Shown: positions 24,848 to 33,308 of the stretch, piece by piece
How positions within the stretch are numbered: the first letter of the stretch is position 1
Layout: every line of letters starts with the position of its first letter
Origin: Synechococcus sp. PCC 7335
GTDB lineage: Bacteria; Cyanobacteriota; Cyanobacteriia; Phormidesmidales; Phormidesmidaceae
Length of the DNA stretch: 64,000 bases
Direction of reading: 5' to 3'
Assembly (NCBI RefSeq): GCF_000155595.1
Contig: NZ_DS989905.1
Coordinates: 695,040-759,039 of the forward strand
The notes under the pieces: model-generated
The model's input: only the letters and a program-made list of their open reading frames with translations
Database searches by the model: none
Told to the model about the DNA's origin: nothing
Position numbers and translations under genes: made by a program

Positions 24848-25534
24848 GTGAATACTGTGGATAAGGGTTTTGAAGATACATCTGTCACTCAAATTGCCTC
24901 TTTTAGTAGGAACGTCATCATGAAAGTTGAACAGGCATTAGAGCAACTTGCCGACATACCACCCAATCATCTGAATATTATGGGTTATATTCACCGATCA
25001 GAGGTGAATGGCCCAGGACGTCGCGCCGTCGTCTGGTTACAAGGTTGCTTAAGAGAATGTCCAAGTTGTTTTAATCCAGCGTCCTGGTCTTTTGAAGAAA
25101 ACCAAATACTCTCTATCGATGAACTGGTGAAATGGGTTCTCGATGAACCTGAGAATGAAGGCATTACCTTCTCTGGAGGCGAACCCTTTTGGCAGGCCAC
25201 AGCCCTAGCCGCAGTTTCTCGTCAGCTTAAGGCGCACGGGCTAAATGTGATGTCTTTTAGCGGCTTTACTCTAGAAGAACTGAAAAAAGAATCTGCCCCT
25301 ACGGATTCTCAGGCTCTATTAGATCAGCTCGATATTTTGATTGATGGGCCTTACATTGACTCTTTAGCCGTTCATGAACCGAGCTCACCTGTATCCTCTC
25401 GTAATCAACGGGTGCATGTATTTAACCCAGCATTAGCAGATCGCATAACCTGGGCTAGCGACCAAGTAGAAGTGCATGTGTTCAAAGATGGAAGCCGACT
25501 CGTTACAGGCTATCGCAGTCACCAGTTCGAGTAG
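24848..25534 (+). CDS. NrdG-like radical SAM activating enzyme
   Basis: 228 residues from a GTG at 24848, chosen because AGGAG lies 8-9 bp upstream; an internal ATG at 24920 is an alternative. The cluster motif is GCLRECPSCFNP (C-x3-C-x2-C), followed by ITFSGGEPFWQ, the GGE motif. Such proteins use SAM and a 4Fe-4S cluster to put a glycyl radical on a partner, classically the anaerobic ribonucleotide reductase NrdD. No NrdD is in the window, so the partner is elsewhere or is another enzyme. It is likely co-transcribed with the desaturase. Confidence 0.85.
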   Translation: MNTVDKGFEDTSVTQIASFSRNVIMKVEQALEQLADIPPNHLNIMGYIHRSEVNGPGRRAVVWLQGCLRECPSCFNPASWSFEENQILSIDELVKWVLDEPENEGITFSGGEPFWQATALAAVSRQLKAHGLNVMSFSGFTLEELKKESAPTDSQALLDQLDILIDGPYIDSLAVHEPSSPVSSRNQRVHVFNPALADRITWASDQVEVHVFKDGSRLVTGYRSHQFE

Positions 25535-25586
25535 CGTGTACGCAGTTATAGCAGTGGTAATTACACTACCTCAAGCCTAGATTCTT

Positions 25587-25606
25587 ATATGGTAATATAG
25601 TTGAGA
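25587..25606. promoter_or_regulatory. Regulon palindrome, copy 7 (BigR/SqrR-like gene)
   Basis: ATATGGTAATATAGTTGAGA keeps AATATAGTT and the outer ATAT, about 40 bp before the ArsR start, as for autoregulation. Confidence 0.55.
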
Positions 25607-25644
25607 CTGAGGGATCTAATTTATCTTTCTGAGAAAAGTACCCC

Positions 25645-26052
25645 ATGCCACGAAAAGCTACCCTAAAACGTAAGCACACTAACTCTAAATCGACAGACTC
25701 AAAAGTGGCTCAGCTTTCACTAGAGTCCTTAGAATTGGTTGCAAACTTCTTCAAGGTTCTGTCTGAACCTAGTCGATTGCAAATTGTCTGTGTTCTAAAG
25801 TCAGGTCCTCACAACGTGACTGAAATAATCGAGGAAACAGGACTTGGACAAGCAAACGTATCGAAGCATTTAAAGCTACTGGCTCAAGCTGGCATTGTTT
25901 CACGGGAACCACGCGGCGTCTCAGCGTATTATCAAATTGCGAATCAGTCTTTTTTTCAGCTTTGTGAAATTGTCTGCGAAACGCTTTCTATCCAGCTCAA
26001 TGAGCAAAACAAACAAATCGAAGAGCTAGCAGCCGCTTCTCCGAGCAGTTAA
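25645..26052 (+). CDS. ArsR-family regulator of BigR/SqrR type
   Basis: 135 residues. Basic head, then the winged helix with recognition helix TGLGQANVSKHLKLLAQAGIV. C49 lies in SRLQIVCVLKSG, the position of the redox Cys in BigR and SqrR, and C106/C111 (FQLCEIVCETL) lie in the last helix where their second Cys is. These repressors form an intramolecular (tetra)sulfide bridge with persulfides and release DNA. The zinc ligands of SmtB are absent. A Blh-like gene downstream and the palindromes at 25587 and 26107 match the way bigR is linked to blh in other bacteria. My best candidate for the regulator of the whole block. Confidence 0.85.
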   Translation: MPRKATLKRKHTNSKSTDSKVAQLSLESLELVANFFKVLSEPSRLQIVCVLKSGPHNVTEIIEETGLGQANVSKHLKLLAQAGIVSREPRGVSAYYQIANQSFFQLCEIVCETLSIQLNEQNKQIEELAAASPSS

Positions 26053-26106
26053 AGCGCAAACGCTCAGTAAAAAAGTAATGTGTCCCGATGACATGGTTGA
26101 GGCATT

Positions 26107-26126
26107 ATATTACTATATAGTTGTAT
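26107..26126. promoter_or_regulatory. Regulon palindrome, copy 8 (Blh-like gene), best copy
   Basis: ATATTACTATATAGTTGTAT: eight of ten base pairs are symmetric. It is 26 bp before the TTG start of the Blh-like gene. Confidence 0.8.
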
Positions 26127-26152
26127 AAATATTTTAGGAGGAGGCAAGTTTT

Positions 26153-26518
26153 TTGAGTCTTAGTATTCGCAACATTAGCGATCTCATCAGTGTTGCAGGG
26201 CAGCCCGACCCTAACCAGTTTGAGTCTTTGGCCTCGCAAGGGTTTCGCTCAGTCATAAATCTACGTCCTTACGCCGAACCTGGAGCTACCGCTGAAGATC
26301 AGCATCGGATAGAGTCTTTGGGCTTACCCTACGTTCACTTGCCAATAACATACTCGGAGATAACACCTTCAGTGATTGACTCAGCGGTTCAGCAGGTGCA
26401 TAGCCTTCCTAAACCGCTGTTAATCTACTGTAAAAGCTCCTTGCGGGCGATCTTACTTTCTCTCTTTTACGAGATAACGTACCAGTATCAAACGTCAAGG
26501 GCATCGGCGGCCAAATGA
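26153..26518 (+). pseudogene. Blh/DUF442-type phosphatase-like protein, C-terminally truncated
   Basis: 121 residues from a TTG at 26153, chosen because AGGAGGAGG lies 6-7 bp upstream. MSLSIRNISDLISVAGQP and FRSVINLRPYAEPG are the opening of the DUF442 (beta-lactamase hydrolase-like) phosphatase fold, and the catalytic P-loop is IYCKSSLRAILL with the Cys near residue 95 (the usual arginine-loop is CxSGxRA, here CKSSLRA). The family continues for another helix; here it runs into AK-stop where AAATGACAG, an IS21-like repeat, begins. In BigR operons this domain is linked to persulfide dioxygenase. Confidence 0.7.
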
Positions 26519-26640
26519 CAGAGGTTGTCGTGTTAGCTGACATTTAAGAGAGACTAACCAGCCTCACCGTAAGACTGGTGATGTAAGGCGACAGTCAGCG
26601 ATCTAAATGACAGAGCGCGATCTCAATGACAGTCCGCGAT
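26513..26640. repeat. Multiple AATGACAG repeats, IS21-like terminus remnant
   Basis: AAATGACAG occurs at 26513-26521 and 26605-26613 and CAATGACAG at 26624-26632, with GCGATCT before the last two. Tandem terminal repeats with this TGTCATTT core are typical of IS21-family ends. No transposase lies nearby, so it is an end or relic. The first copy supplies the stop codon of the Blh-like gene. Confidence 0.45.
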
Positions 26641-26708
26641 TCTCCGTAGGAGAGGCTTCGCCAACGTTTTTAGAAACCGGAATATACACGTGGCTTTTGG
26701 TGGGCTAA

Positions 26709-28509
26709 GGGGTTTGAGTAGTAATGGATGCTGTTGGCGAAGTCGAAGTGCGGTGTCCGTGTCAGAATCGAGCTATCACTTCCGTACTCTATGCTGAAGC
26801 GCTGAGAGGAATGGGTTTATGTTGAAAGTTCAGCCTGCTGGTTTAGTACCTACCGAGACCGCTCGCATCGCTCGCCAAATTTTGCCTAACGGTAACCGCT
26901 ATCTGACGCTACGAGACGAACTGGGTTCAATCTATAGCGATCGCAATTTCTCATCACTCTTTCCAACGCACGGCCAACCAGCCCAGTGCCCTTGGCGGCT
27001 AGCTCTCGTCTCTGTGATGCAGTTTGCAGAAGACTTGTCGGATCGGCAAGCTGCCGAAGCGGTCAAGACACGAATTGACTGGAAGTACGCGCTTGGCCTG
27101 AAGCTCGCCAACCCTGGCTTTGACTTCTCAGTACTCAGCGAGTTTCGCACTCGTTTACTGAGCGGCGGCCAAGAAGAGCAGATACTCGATCTTTTGCTAG
27201 AACGTCTTAGAGAAAAGGGCTGGCTAAAAGCAGGCGAAAAACAAAGAACAGACTCCACCCATGTTCTGGCCGCTATCCGCACGCTGAACCGACTAGAGGG
27301 GGTGGGTGAAACGCTGCGAGCAACACTCAACGACTTATCAACTGTTGCTCCTGATTGGTTGCAAGCGTGGATACCCAGTGAGTGGTTTGACCGCTACAGC
27401 CGCGCTATCGAAGAGTATCGTTTGCCAAAAGGTATTCCAGCTCGCCAAACCTATGCTGAGACAGTTGGACGCGACGGCATACAATTGCTGAACGTCATCT
27501 ACGAAGAGGGTCCTGATTGGCTCAGGCAAGTTCCGTCCGTAGAAGTTTTGAGACAGACATGGGTTCACCAGTACTTCGTTGATGCAGGTAAAGTACGACT
27601 GCGCTCCGCGAAAGATTTGCCCCCAGCAGGTCAGCGCTACGACTCGCCTTATGACCCGCAAGCTAGATACGGCAACAAACGCAGCACTACCTGGACAGGT
27701 TACAAAGTCCATCTGACAGAAACTTGCGATAAGAAGAGCGTGCATCTAATCACTCATGTTGAAACGACACAAGGACATCTTTCAGATACTGACCAGACTC
27801 AACCTATTCACGAAGCTTTGAGTCGTAAAGCGCTTTCGCCTAAAGAACACATAGTAGACGCAGGATATGTAGACGGTTCGCTTTTAGTTGAAAGTCTTGA
27901 AGCTTTCGATACTAAGCTCGTTGGTCCAGTACGACCCGATGTAAGCTGGCAGGGGAAAGTTAATAACGGCTATGATTTGAGCCACTTTCAGATCAACTGG
28001 AAGCAACGGCAGATGGTCTGTCCGGAAGGAAAGAAAAGCATTGGCTGGACGCCTGCTAAAGACGCTTGGAACAACGATACAATTCGGGTCAAGTTCTCCC
28101 GCACAGATTGCCGTCTTTGCCCAAACCGGGGCTTGTGCACGAAGCGGAAAACAGAACCAAGGTCAGTCACACTACGACCTCACGCTGTACATAAAGCTAT
28201 TCAAGCCAATAGGCGATTGCAGTCAACCAAGACGTGGAAGAAACGCTACAACGTCAGAGCGGGAATTGAAGGGACGCTCTCGCAAGGCGTCCGCGTCTTT
28301 GGTATGAGACAGACACGCTACATCGGGTTGGCCAAAACACACTTACAACATCTGCTAACAGCAGCGGCGATGAACATCGTGCGAATAGCGCGATGGCTTG
28401 ACGGCGTTCCGCATGCAAAAACCCGAACTTCGCGATTCGCTGCGCTCAGGCCATGTGCTTAAGTTTCTGTTTCGACTTCGCCAACAGCATCCATTACTAC
28501 TCGAACCCC
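26709..28509 (+). mobile_element. IS1182-like insertion sequence, apparently complete
   Basis: 39-bp terminal inverted repeats at 26709-26747 and 28471-28509 (GGGGTTTGAGTAGTAATGGA...), differing at one position, enclose one transposase. The symmetry continues for a few bases outside (GCTAA / TTAGC), so the exact ends are not certain. A degenerate copy of the same end lies at 33539-33571. Confidence 0.88.
26819..28462 (+). CDS. IS1182-family transposase
   Basis: 547 residues, uninterrupted. The N-terminal domain (CPWRLALVSVMQFAEDLSDR, DWKYALGLKL) and the DDE catalytic core follow in order: RTDSTHVLAAI (first Asp), KEHIVDAGYVDG (second Asp) and RAGIEGTLSQGVRVFGMRQTRY (Glu). The cysteine cluster CRLCPNRGLCTKR just before the last segment is typical of IS1182/IS1478. 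It catalyses cut-and-paste movement of the element. It could be active, since the frame and both ends are intact. Confidence 0.93.
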   Translation: MLKVQPAGLVPTETARIARQILPNGNRYLTLRDELGSIYSDRNFSSLFPTHGQPAQCPWRLALVSVMQFAEDLSDRQAAEAVKTRIDWKYALGLKLANPGFDFSVLSEFRTRLLSGGQEEQILDLLLERLREKGWLKAGEKQRTDSTHVLAAIRTLNRLEGVGETLRATLNDLSTVAPDWLQAWIPSEWFDRYSRAIEEYRLPKGIPARQTYAETVGRDGIQLLNVIYEEGPDWLRQVPSVEVLRQTWVHQYFVDAGKVRLRSAKDLPPAGQRYDSPYDPQARYGNKRSTTWTGYKVHLTETCDKKSVHLITHVETTQGHLSDTDQTQPIHEALSRKALSPKEHIVDAGYVDGSLLVESLEAFDTKLVGPVRPDVSWQGKVNNGYDLSHFQINWKQRQMVCPEGKKSIGWTPAKDAWNNDTIRVKFSRTDCRLCPNRGLCTKRKTEPRSVTLRPHAVHKAIQANRRLQSTKTWKKRYNVRAGIEGTLSQGVRVFGMRQTRYIGLAKTHLQHLLTAAAMNIVRIARWLDGVPHAKTRTSRFAALRPCA

Positions 28510-28586
28510 GTTAGCTATTGACATCTGATACTTGCAGAAGCCTTGAGTAGAATTCAACCAGCCTGGCGTAAAGTAGGTACTATTCA

Positions 28587-29018
28587 ATGCAGATTCGACC
28601 AGCTCAGCCATCCGATTGTAATCAGTTGATTCGATTGCTACTTGAGTTAGGCTATAGAACTACGGAAGACATTTTCAGAGAGCAATCGACCGTCTATGAC
28701 AAATCTGATTTTTGTAGACTTCTTGTTGCAGAATCAGACGAGAACAAAATTTCAGGACTTATCGCGGGAAGTCTCATTCCCCTCATGCATCAATCAGGAA
28801 GCTTGGGCCGGATAACGGTGTTCGTTGTTGGATTAGAATTTCGAGAGCACGGCGTTGGAACAGCGCTTCTATCTTCTTTGGAAAAGTGGTTCAAAGAAAA
28901 TAACTGTTTACGAATTGAAGTTACTAGCGGCGACCATCGAGAAGCAGCCCACCGTTTTTATGAGGCAAGAGGATACATCCAAGATGAACGGAGATTCATA
29001 AAATCGAATGTCAGCTAG
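28587..29018 (+). CDS. GNAT-family N-acetyltransferase
   Basis: 143 residues. The start MQIRPAQPSDCNQLIRLLLELGY is the typical first strand and helix; the acetyl-CoA pyrophosphate loop is VVGLEFREHGVGTALLSSLEKW (Q/RxxGxG/A: REHGVGTA); the C-terminal strand is ARGYIQDERRFIK. Substrate unknown. It lies just outside the IS1182 right end, alone, and is cytoplasmic. Confidence 0.85.
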   Translation: MQIRPAQPSDCNQLIRLLLELGYRTTEDIFREQSTVYDKSDFCRLLVAESDENKISGLIAGSLIPLMHQSGSLGRITVFVVGLEFREHGVGTALLSSLEKWFKENNCLRIEVTSGDHREAAHRFYEARGYIQDERRFIKSNVS

Positions 29019-29254
29019 CAGAACATAAACTCGGTTTGTATAATCACGGAATAACTATTTTCTCGTATCCCCGATGTCTCGTATTGCATACCTTTTGAGG
29101 CCCTGTGAAAAGTGTGTCTCAAATCATGTCTCAATATTACCTTCTTGAAACGTCAAAGAGATCATGAGACGCGCCGTCATGTGGAGTTGAGAGCGGCGGC
29201 TGGTACGTTTTGAGAAACACGTAGATATTTCAATCCGTCTGCACCTTCGTTGCT

Positions 29255-29794
29255 CTATGCTGTTGTTGCTACAGGACGACTCATTACATAAACTGCATGA
29301 GTTTTATTACCAAACTGTTGAGGTTCCATTTTTTTGACAACCTCAAATCCCAAGCTTTTCCAGAACTGTAATCCTAGCTTGTTAGCCTCAACCACAGACA
29401 ATGATACTTGCTTGATTTCCTGTGCTGTTACCCAGGTTTCAAACGCCTGATAAAGCTCTGAACCCAATCCTTTACCTCGTTGCTCGGGACTCAGCATCAT
29501 CAACCCCAGCCACCATGTTTGATTGTCCGGATAGTGTCGAATCGACTCGATCATCCCAATCAAGTCGTTCTTATCAAATAAACCAAAAATATATTTGTCT
29601 TGAGTCGTTTTTCCATCTGGCAGAGCCTCAAATTCGTCACGCGCTGCTGTTGATGGGGGCGATTGACCATCAGTTAAAAGAGCAAACTCCGTGCATTGTT
29701 CGTAAAGGCTTTGTAGCATTGTCGCGTCCTCTGGGCTGAGGAGCTTTACTGAGTACCCAGGAAGACTCAATGTAAGACCTGCTAATTTATTCAT
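29255..29794 (-). CDS. GNAT-family N-acetyltransferase
   Basis: 179 residues. The CoA loop is LMMLSPEQRGKGLGSELYQAFETW (QRGKGLG), with LGLQFWKSLGFEVVKK in the C-terminal strand-helix. The closest assignable class is the general Acetyltransf_1 group; it is unrelated to the one at 28587 beyond the family. It overlaps the DUF2087 gene at 29787 by 8 bp and is its downstream partner in a two-gene operon. Confidence 0.85.
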   Translation of the reverse strand: MNKLAGLTLSLPGYSVKLLSPEDATMLQSLYEQCTEFALLTDGQSPPSTAARDEFEALPDGKTTQDKYIFGLFDKNDLIGMIESIRHYPDNQTWWLGLMMLSPEQRGKGLGSELYQAFETWVTAQEIKQVSLSVVEANKLGLQFWKSLGFEVVKKMEPQQFGNKTHAVYVMSRPVATTA

Positions 29795-30197
29795 GATCGT
29801 TTCGTGCTACTCGCTTTCTCGCTTCCCGTTCACGTTGTATTTCAGATAAGACATCACGTGGATGAATGCTTCTAGCCTCTAATGCTAAGACTGATGATAT
29901 TTTCGCTTCGTTCGTCCAGTAGGAAGACCCTGATGGATTTCTGAGAAGAAATTTCAGGTCAATTAAGCAACGCCTTACTGTGACATGATCTAATCCAGTT
30001 GGGTCGGTAAATCCTCTAAGCCAATTTACAAGATGGTCATTGACCTCCTGCTCAGAATATTGTTGCTTCGCGCTAAAACTCGATGCTGCTGATGCCATGA
30101 GCAACTCTGTATCAGAAAACTTCTTAGGCAATCGGTTGAGAAGTCCGCCATTTAGTAACCTCGACAGCATCTTCTTCACCTGATCTCTTCCAATCAC
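29787..30197 (-). CDS. DUF2087 protein
   Basis: 136 residues. LPKKFSDTELLMASAASSFSAKQQYSEQEVNDHLVNW and VTVRRCLIDLKFLLRNPSGSSYW match DUF2087, a small helical domain often attached to or placed beside ArsR/MarR regulators or acetyltransferases. A basic C-terminal tail (REREARKRVARNDHE) runs into the downstream GNAT gene with 8 bp overlap. Its molecular function is unknown; RNA or DNA binding is sometimes suggested for the family and cannot be judged here. Confidence 0.75.
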   Translation of the reverse strand: MIGRDQVKKMLSRLLNGGLLNRLPKKFSDTELLMASAASSFSAKQQYSEQEVNDHLVNWLRGFTDPTGLDHVTVRRCLIDLKFLLRNPSGSSYWTNEAKISSVLALEARSIHPRDVLSEIQREREARKRVARNDHE

Positions 30198-30466
30198 GAA
30201 TTTCTCTCCCCTCTAGTCTTACTCAGACTTGTACATTTCCTTTCTTGCGGCATAACTATCTGTAAGGGATGGTGCAAGCGTGGCTGTCAGGAAGTGCAAT
30301 AAGGACTAGGTCAAAGCCTGAAACGTCGAGGACTCGTTAAAAATTTAGCTAAAATCTAGCTTGTCTCTAAAAAACAAGTACAAATAGACTAATCTAAAAC
30401 CCTTGTGTATCAATGCTTTCGAGCTTATTGCACTTGGTAACACCTACGCTTGCACCAGGCCTACTA

Positions 30467-31794
30467 CCTGATTGGCTGACAAAAGATGCAATAGCCAGGT
30501 TGAATCGCTGTCATACAGGGACTTGAGAGCCGCAAAGGTTGCGAGGGGGAGCCAGCGTTCTAAGATTTAGATGCAACTCAAAACCAAAGGAACGCTGTGA
30601 AAAAAACTCCCGCCTCTACGATGCCTTGAAAGCCTGGCTGGGTCAAGATTGCCCCTGGGCACATCTATCGCATCTAACGACCTGCTGTTGGATGGTGTTT
30701 GCGCTGATTCAAACCGGCAGCGTCAGCCTGACAAAGTGGACAACCTACTTGCCCTGTCGCGGTCTCTACGCCCAGAGTAAACAAAGACGGGTGCGTCGCT
30801 GGTTAGGCAATAGCCGCATCAACATCCACCGATTGTACAAACCGCTGATTCAAGCGGCCTTGGCGACCTGGGAAGCCGAGTGCCTTTATCTTTGTTTAGA
30901 CACCTCGCTGTTTTGGGAGCAGTACTGCTTAATTCGGCTAGCCGTGGTGTATCGAGGCCGCTCCATTCCTCTGGCTTGGCGAGTTCTAGAACACAACAGT
31001 GCCTCTGTTGCGTTTGAAGCCTATGAAGAACTGCTCAGGCAGTCTACGCAATACTTGCCTTCAAACGCAAACATGATTCTGTTGGCCGACCGAGGCTTTG
31101 TGCATACCCGTGCGATGACGCTGATAAAACAACTCGGCTGGCACTACCGCATCCGTATCAAAAGTGACACCTGGATTTGGCGACCCGGTTCCGGCTGGTG
31201 TCAACCTAAATCGTTTCACCTAGAACGAGGTCGGGCACTATGTTTCCACCACATCAGACTCCATCGTCACGAACAGTACGGCCCAGTGCATGTCATCATC
31301 GGGCGCAACAACATCAATGGTGAACTTTGGGCCGTCGTCAGCGACCAGCCCACTAGCCCGCAAACCTTTATGGAATATGCCTTGCGCTTCGATATCGAGG
31401 AAGGATTTTTAGACGACCAGTCCGCCGGTTGGAATCTACAACGCTCTGAGATTCGAGGCCTCACTGACCTCTCTCGCTTATGGTTTATTCTGGCAGTAGC
31501 CACGCTTTACGTCACGGCTCAAGGCGTAGCGGTTGTGCAATCAGGCCGTAGGCGATGGATTGACACACACTGGGATAGAGGCAACAGCTACTTTCGCATC
31601 GGATTGGAGTGGACTAAGGCGGCTCTGCTCAACGGTTGGCAGGTGATTAAACAGGCTTGTTTTACCTCTCACATTGATCCGCAACCGGCGATGGCTTCTA
31701 GGCCACAACACAACAAGAAGTCCGGGCGCTTGCTCGATTTCAGCGTGATTACCGTTAAGTTTGTTCCTGATTAAACTTTTGTCAGCCAATCAGG
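30467..31794 (+). mobile_element. IS4-family-like insertion sequence
   Basis: Perfect 19-bp terminal inverted repeats: CCTGATTGGCTGACAAAAG at 30467-30485 and its complement at 31776-31794. One transposase lies between. I see no clear target duplication; the right end abuts the 118-bp direct repeat at 31794. Confidence 0.88.
30539..31774 (+). CDS. IS4-family transposase
   Basis: Up to 411 residues. Catalytic residues of a DDE enzyme are seen in LYLCLDTSLFWEQ (Asp), ILLADRGFVHTRAM (Asp) and YALRFDIEEGFLDDQS (Glu of the YREK-like region), matching IS4. The start at 30539 is a TTG and is uncertain; shorter starts within the first 60 codons are possible. The C-terminal end lies just before the right inverted repeat. 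The element could be active. Confidence 0.85.
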   Translation: MRGGASVLRFRCNSKPKERCEKNSRLYDALKAWLGQDCPWAHLSHLTTCCWMVFALIQTGSVSLTKWTTYLPCRGLYAQSKQRRVRRWLGNSRINIHRLYKPLIQAALATWEAECLYLCLDTSLFWEQYCLIRLAVVYRGRSIPLAWRVLEHNSASVAFEAYEELLRQSTQYLPSNANMILLADRGFVHTRAMTLIKQLGWHYRIRIKSDTWIWRPGSGWCQPKSFHLERGRALCFHHIRLHRHEQYGPVHVIIGRNNINGELWAVVSDQPTSPQTFMEYALRFDIEEGFLDDQSAGWNLQRSEIRGLTDLSRLWFILAVATLYVTAQGVAVVQSGRRRWIDTHWDRGNSYFRIGLEWTKAALLNGWQVIKQACFTSHIDPQPAMASRPQHNKKSGRLLDFSVITVKFVPD

Positions 31795-32052
31795 ATAATG
31801 AGACTGTCAAAAACTGTATTTGCTGGCAGCTTTCTATTGATGCAACATCTTCGATATACACTGCGCCAGCAAAATATGACAAAGCAAAAATCGGCTGTGA
31901 TTGCACTATTTGTCTGCATGTTCAAAAAGGTCTAGATAATGAGACTGTCAAAAACTGTATTTGCTGGCAGCTTTCTATTGATGCAACATCTTCGATATAC
32001 ACTGCGCCAGCAAAATATGACAAAGCAAAAATCGGCTGTGATTGCACTATTT
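31794..32052 (+). repeat. Two exact 118-bp direct copies, spaced 141 bp
   Basis: 31794-31911 and 31935-32052 are identical. Both carry an ATG frame starting MRLSKTVFAGSFLLMQHLRY. The second continues to a stop at 32136 (65 codons: ends VLLAYG); the first stops after about 46 codons. The IS4-like element ends exactly at the first copy, so a longer array may have been cut. Whether the small frame is translated is unknown. The gap 32137-32314 shows nothing else. Confidence 0.85.
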
Positions 32053-32314
32053 TGCCCGTCAGTTAGTACTTTCTCTGAGAAGCCGATTTCTGATGGCTGT
32101 GAGTCTTTAACCGCAGTGCTATTAGCCTATGGCTAAATTTTGCACAAGTCTGGGCCATACCCCGATTTGGCGAATAGTTGTTTGAGCAAGTAGCTGTGCT
32201 TGCACTACCTATGGTCTACAAATAACCCTAAAGGGTACCACTAAGCTCCTTTGGCGGAAGGTTAAATGAGGTTGTCTACTCAAAGACAGGCAAGCTTAAT
32301 CTGAAGAACAAAAC

Positions 32315-33202
32315 ATGCCAGTGTTTAAGAAAGCAAAACGTAAAGAACGCCGTGAGAAACGTAAAGAACGCAGACAAGTCAGGGTTCAGAATGCTACTCG
32401 GATAGTAACAGACGCCGTTGATAAAGGCACTACTGTTGCCGAGAGTGTGTCATCTAATGGCGTGAGTTTGAAAAAACGCGAAGACCGCATCGTTCGGACT
32501 AGTGAAAGAGTTTTGATTATCTTCTCTGAATTTAATGAGTTCAAAGAAGATAAGAAGGTAATGGAAATGTTGTACGGTTTTGTAGAAAGACAAGGTGTCG
32601 CAGCCGCAACAGGAGTACTATCTCAGCTATATAGCCAAATCATTCCATGCACCGGCTCTACTGCAACTCTATCGAAACTGATTAAACTCTTTGAAGATGT
32701 ACTATCTGACGATGATGTTGAAGAGATTGACTTAATCTGGCATGGACACGGCTCTAAGAGAGATAACGGTTACTTCTTTTCTATGGCACCGGAAGATGGT
32801 GCTGAGAGCTATACAAAAAGTCTTGCACATAAGGGAAGCTATCACGTTGACGACATTGTTAATGCCTTCGACGACTTAGAAGCCGATGAGCGTCTGCGGA
32901 TGTTTTATACTACAGCCTGTGAGAGCGAGTATCTGGCGAAGGGTTTGGTAGATGCAGGATTCTCTTGTGGTGCAGGAGCCCTAGACATCAATACCAACTC
33001 GGCAATCGAATATCCACTATTCCTAAGGAATTGGGCACTCTCGTTGCCCTTCGGAGTAGCGCTTTCAAATGCGTTTACGAAATCTCGATGGCGAGTTACT
33101 GACGCTGCTGTCCGACCCTTTGACAGATTTGAAGATGCTGACTCAACTAAGCGTCAGTTTGGAGATGTGATGACTACGATTCGCACTAACGGTGACTTCT
33201 AG
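32315..33202 (+). CDS. Caspase-fold (CHAT/C11-like) protease-like protein
   Basis: 295 residues. Residues 1-25 are almost entirely Lys/Arg (KKAKRKERREKRKERRQ), then a domain with a caspase-like catalytic pair in the right order: H143/H145 in LIWHGHGSKRD at the end of a hydrophobic strand (EEIDL), and C202 in MFYTTACESEYLAKGL after another strand. This resembles CHAT, clostripain and metacaspase folds (clan CD). It is not a close match to any family I can name with certainty. It stands upstream of the adaptor and STAND genes in the same direction, with a terminator-like hairpin between, and is a plausible effector of that system. The basic head may bind nucleic acid or membranes. Confidence 0.6.
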   Translation: MPVFKKAKRKERREKRKERRQVRVQNATRIVTDAVDKGTTVAESVSSNGVSLKKREDRIVRTSERVLIIFSEFNEFKEDKKVMEMLYGFVERQGVAAATGVLSQLYSQIIPCTGSTATLSKLIKLFEDVLSDDDVEEIDLIWHGHGSKRDNGYFFSMAPEDGAESYTKSLAHKGSYHVDDIVNAFDDLEADERLRMFYTTACESEYLAKGLVDAGFSCGAGALDINTNSAIEYPLFLRNWALSLPFGVALSNAFTKSRWRVTDAAVRPFDRFEDADSTKRQFGDVMTTIRTNGDF

Positions 33203-33308
33203 GGCATTGATCAAGATGTGGCCTATAGCAGTAACTGATTCCTAGGATTCTTTGTGTGAAGCTCAATTTCTCGAAGCTGGATAGCATTCAACTTCTACAT
33301 GGCACTGC

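Noticed and set aside
31794-32052. Direct repeats as a CRISPR array
   Set aside because: Only two copies, 118 bp each, with a 23-bp spacing and no cas genes.
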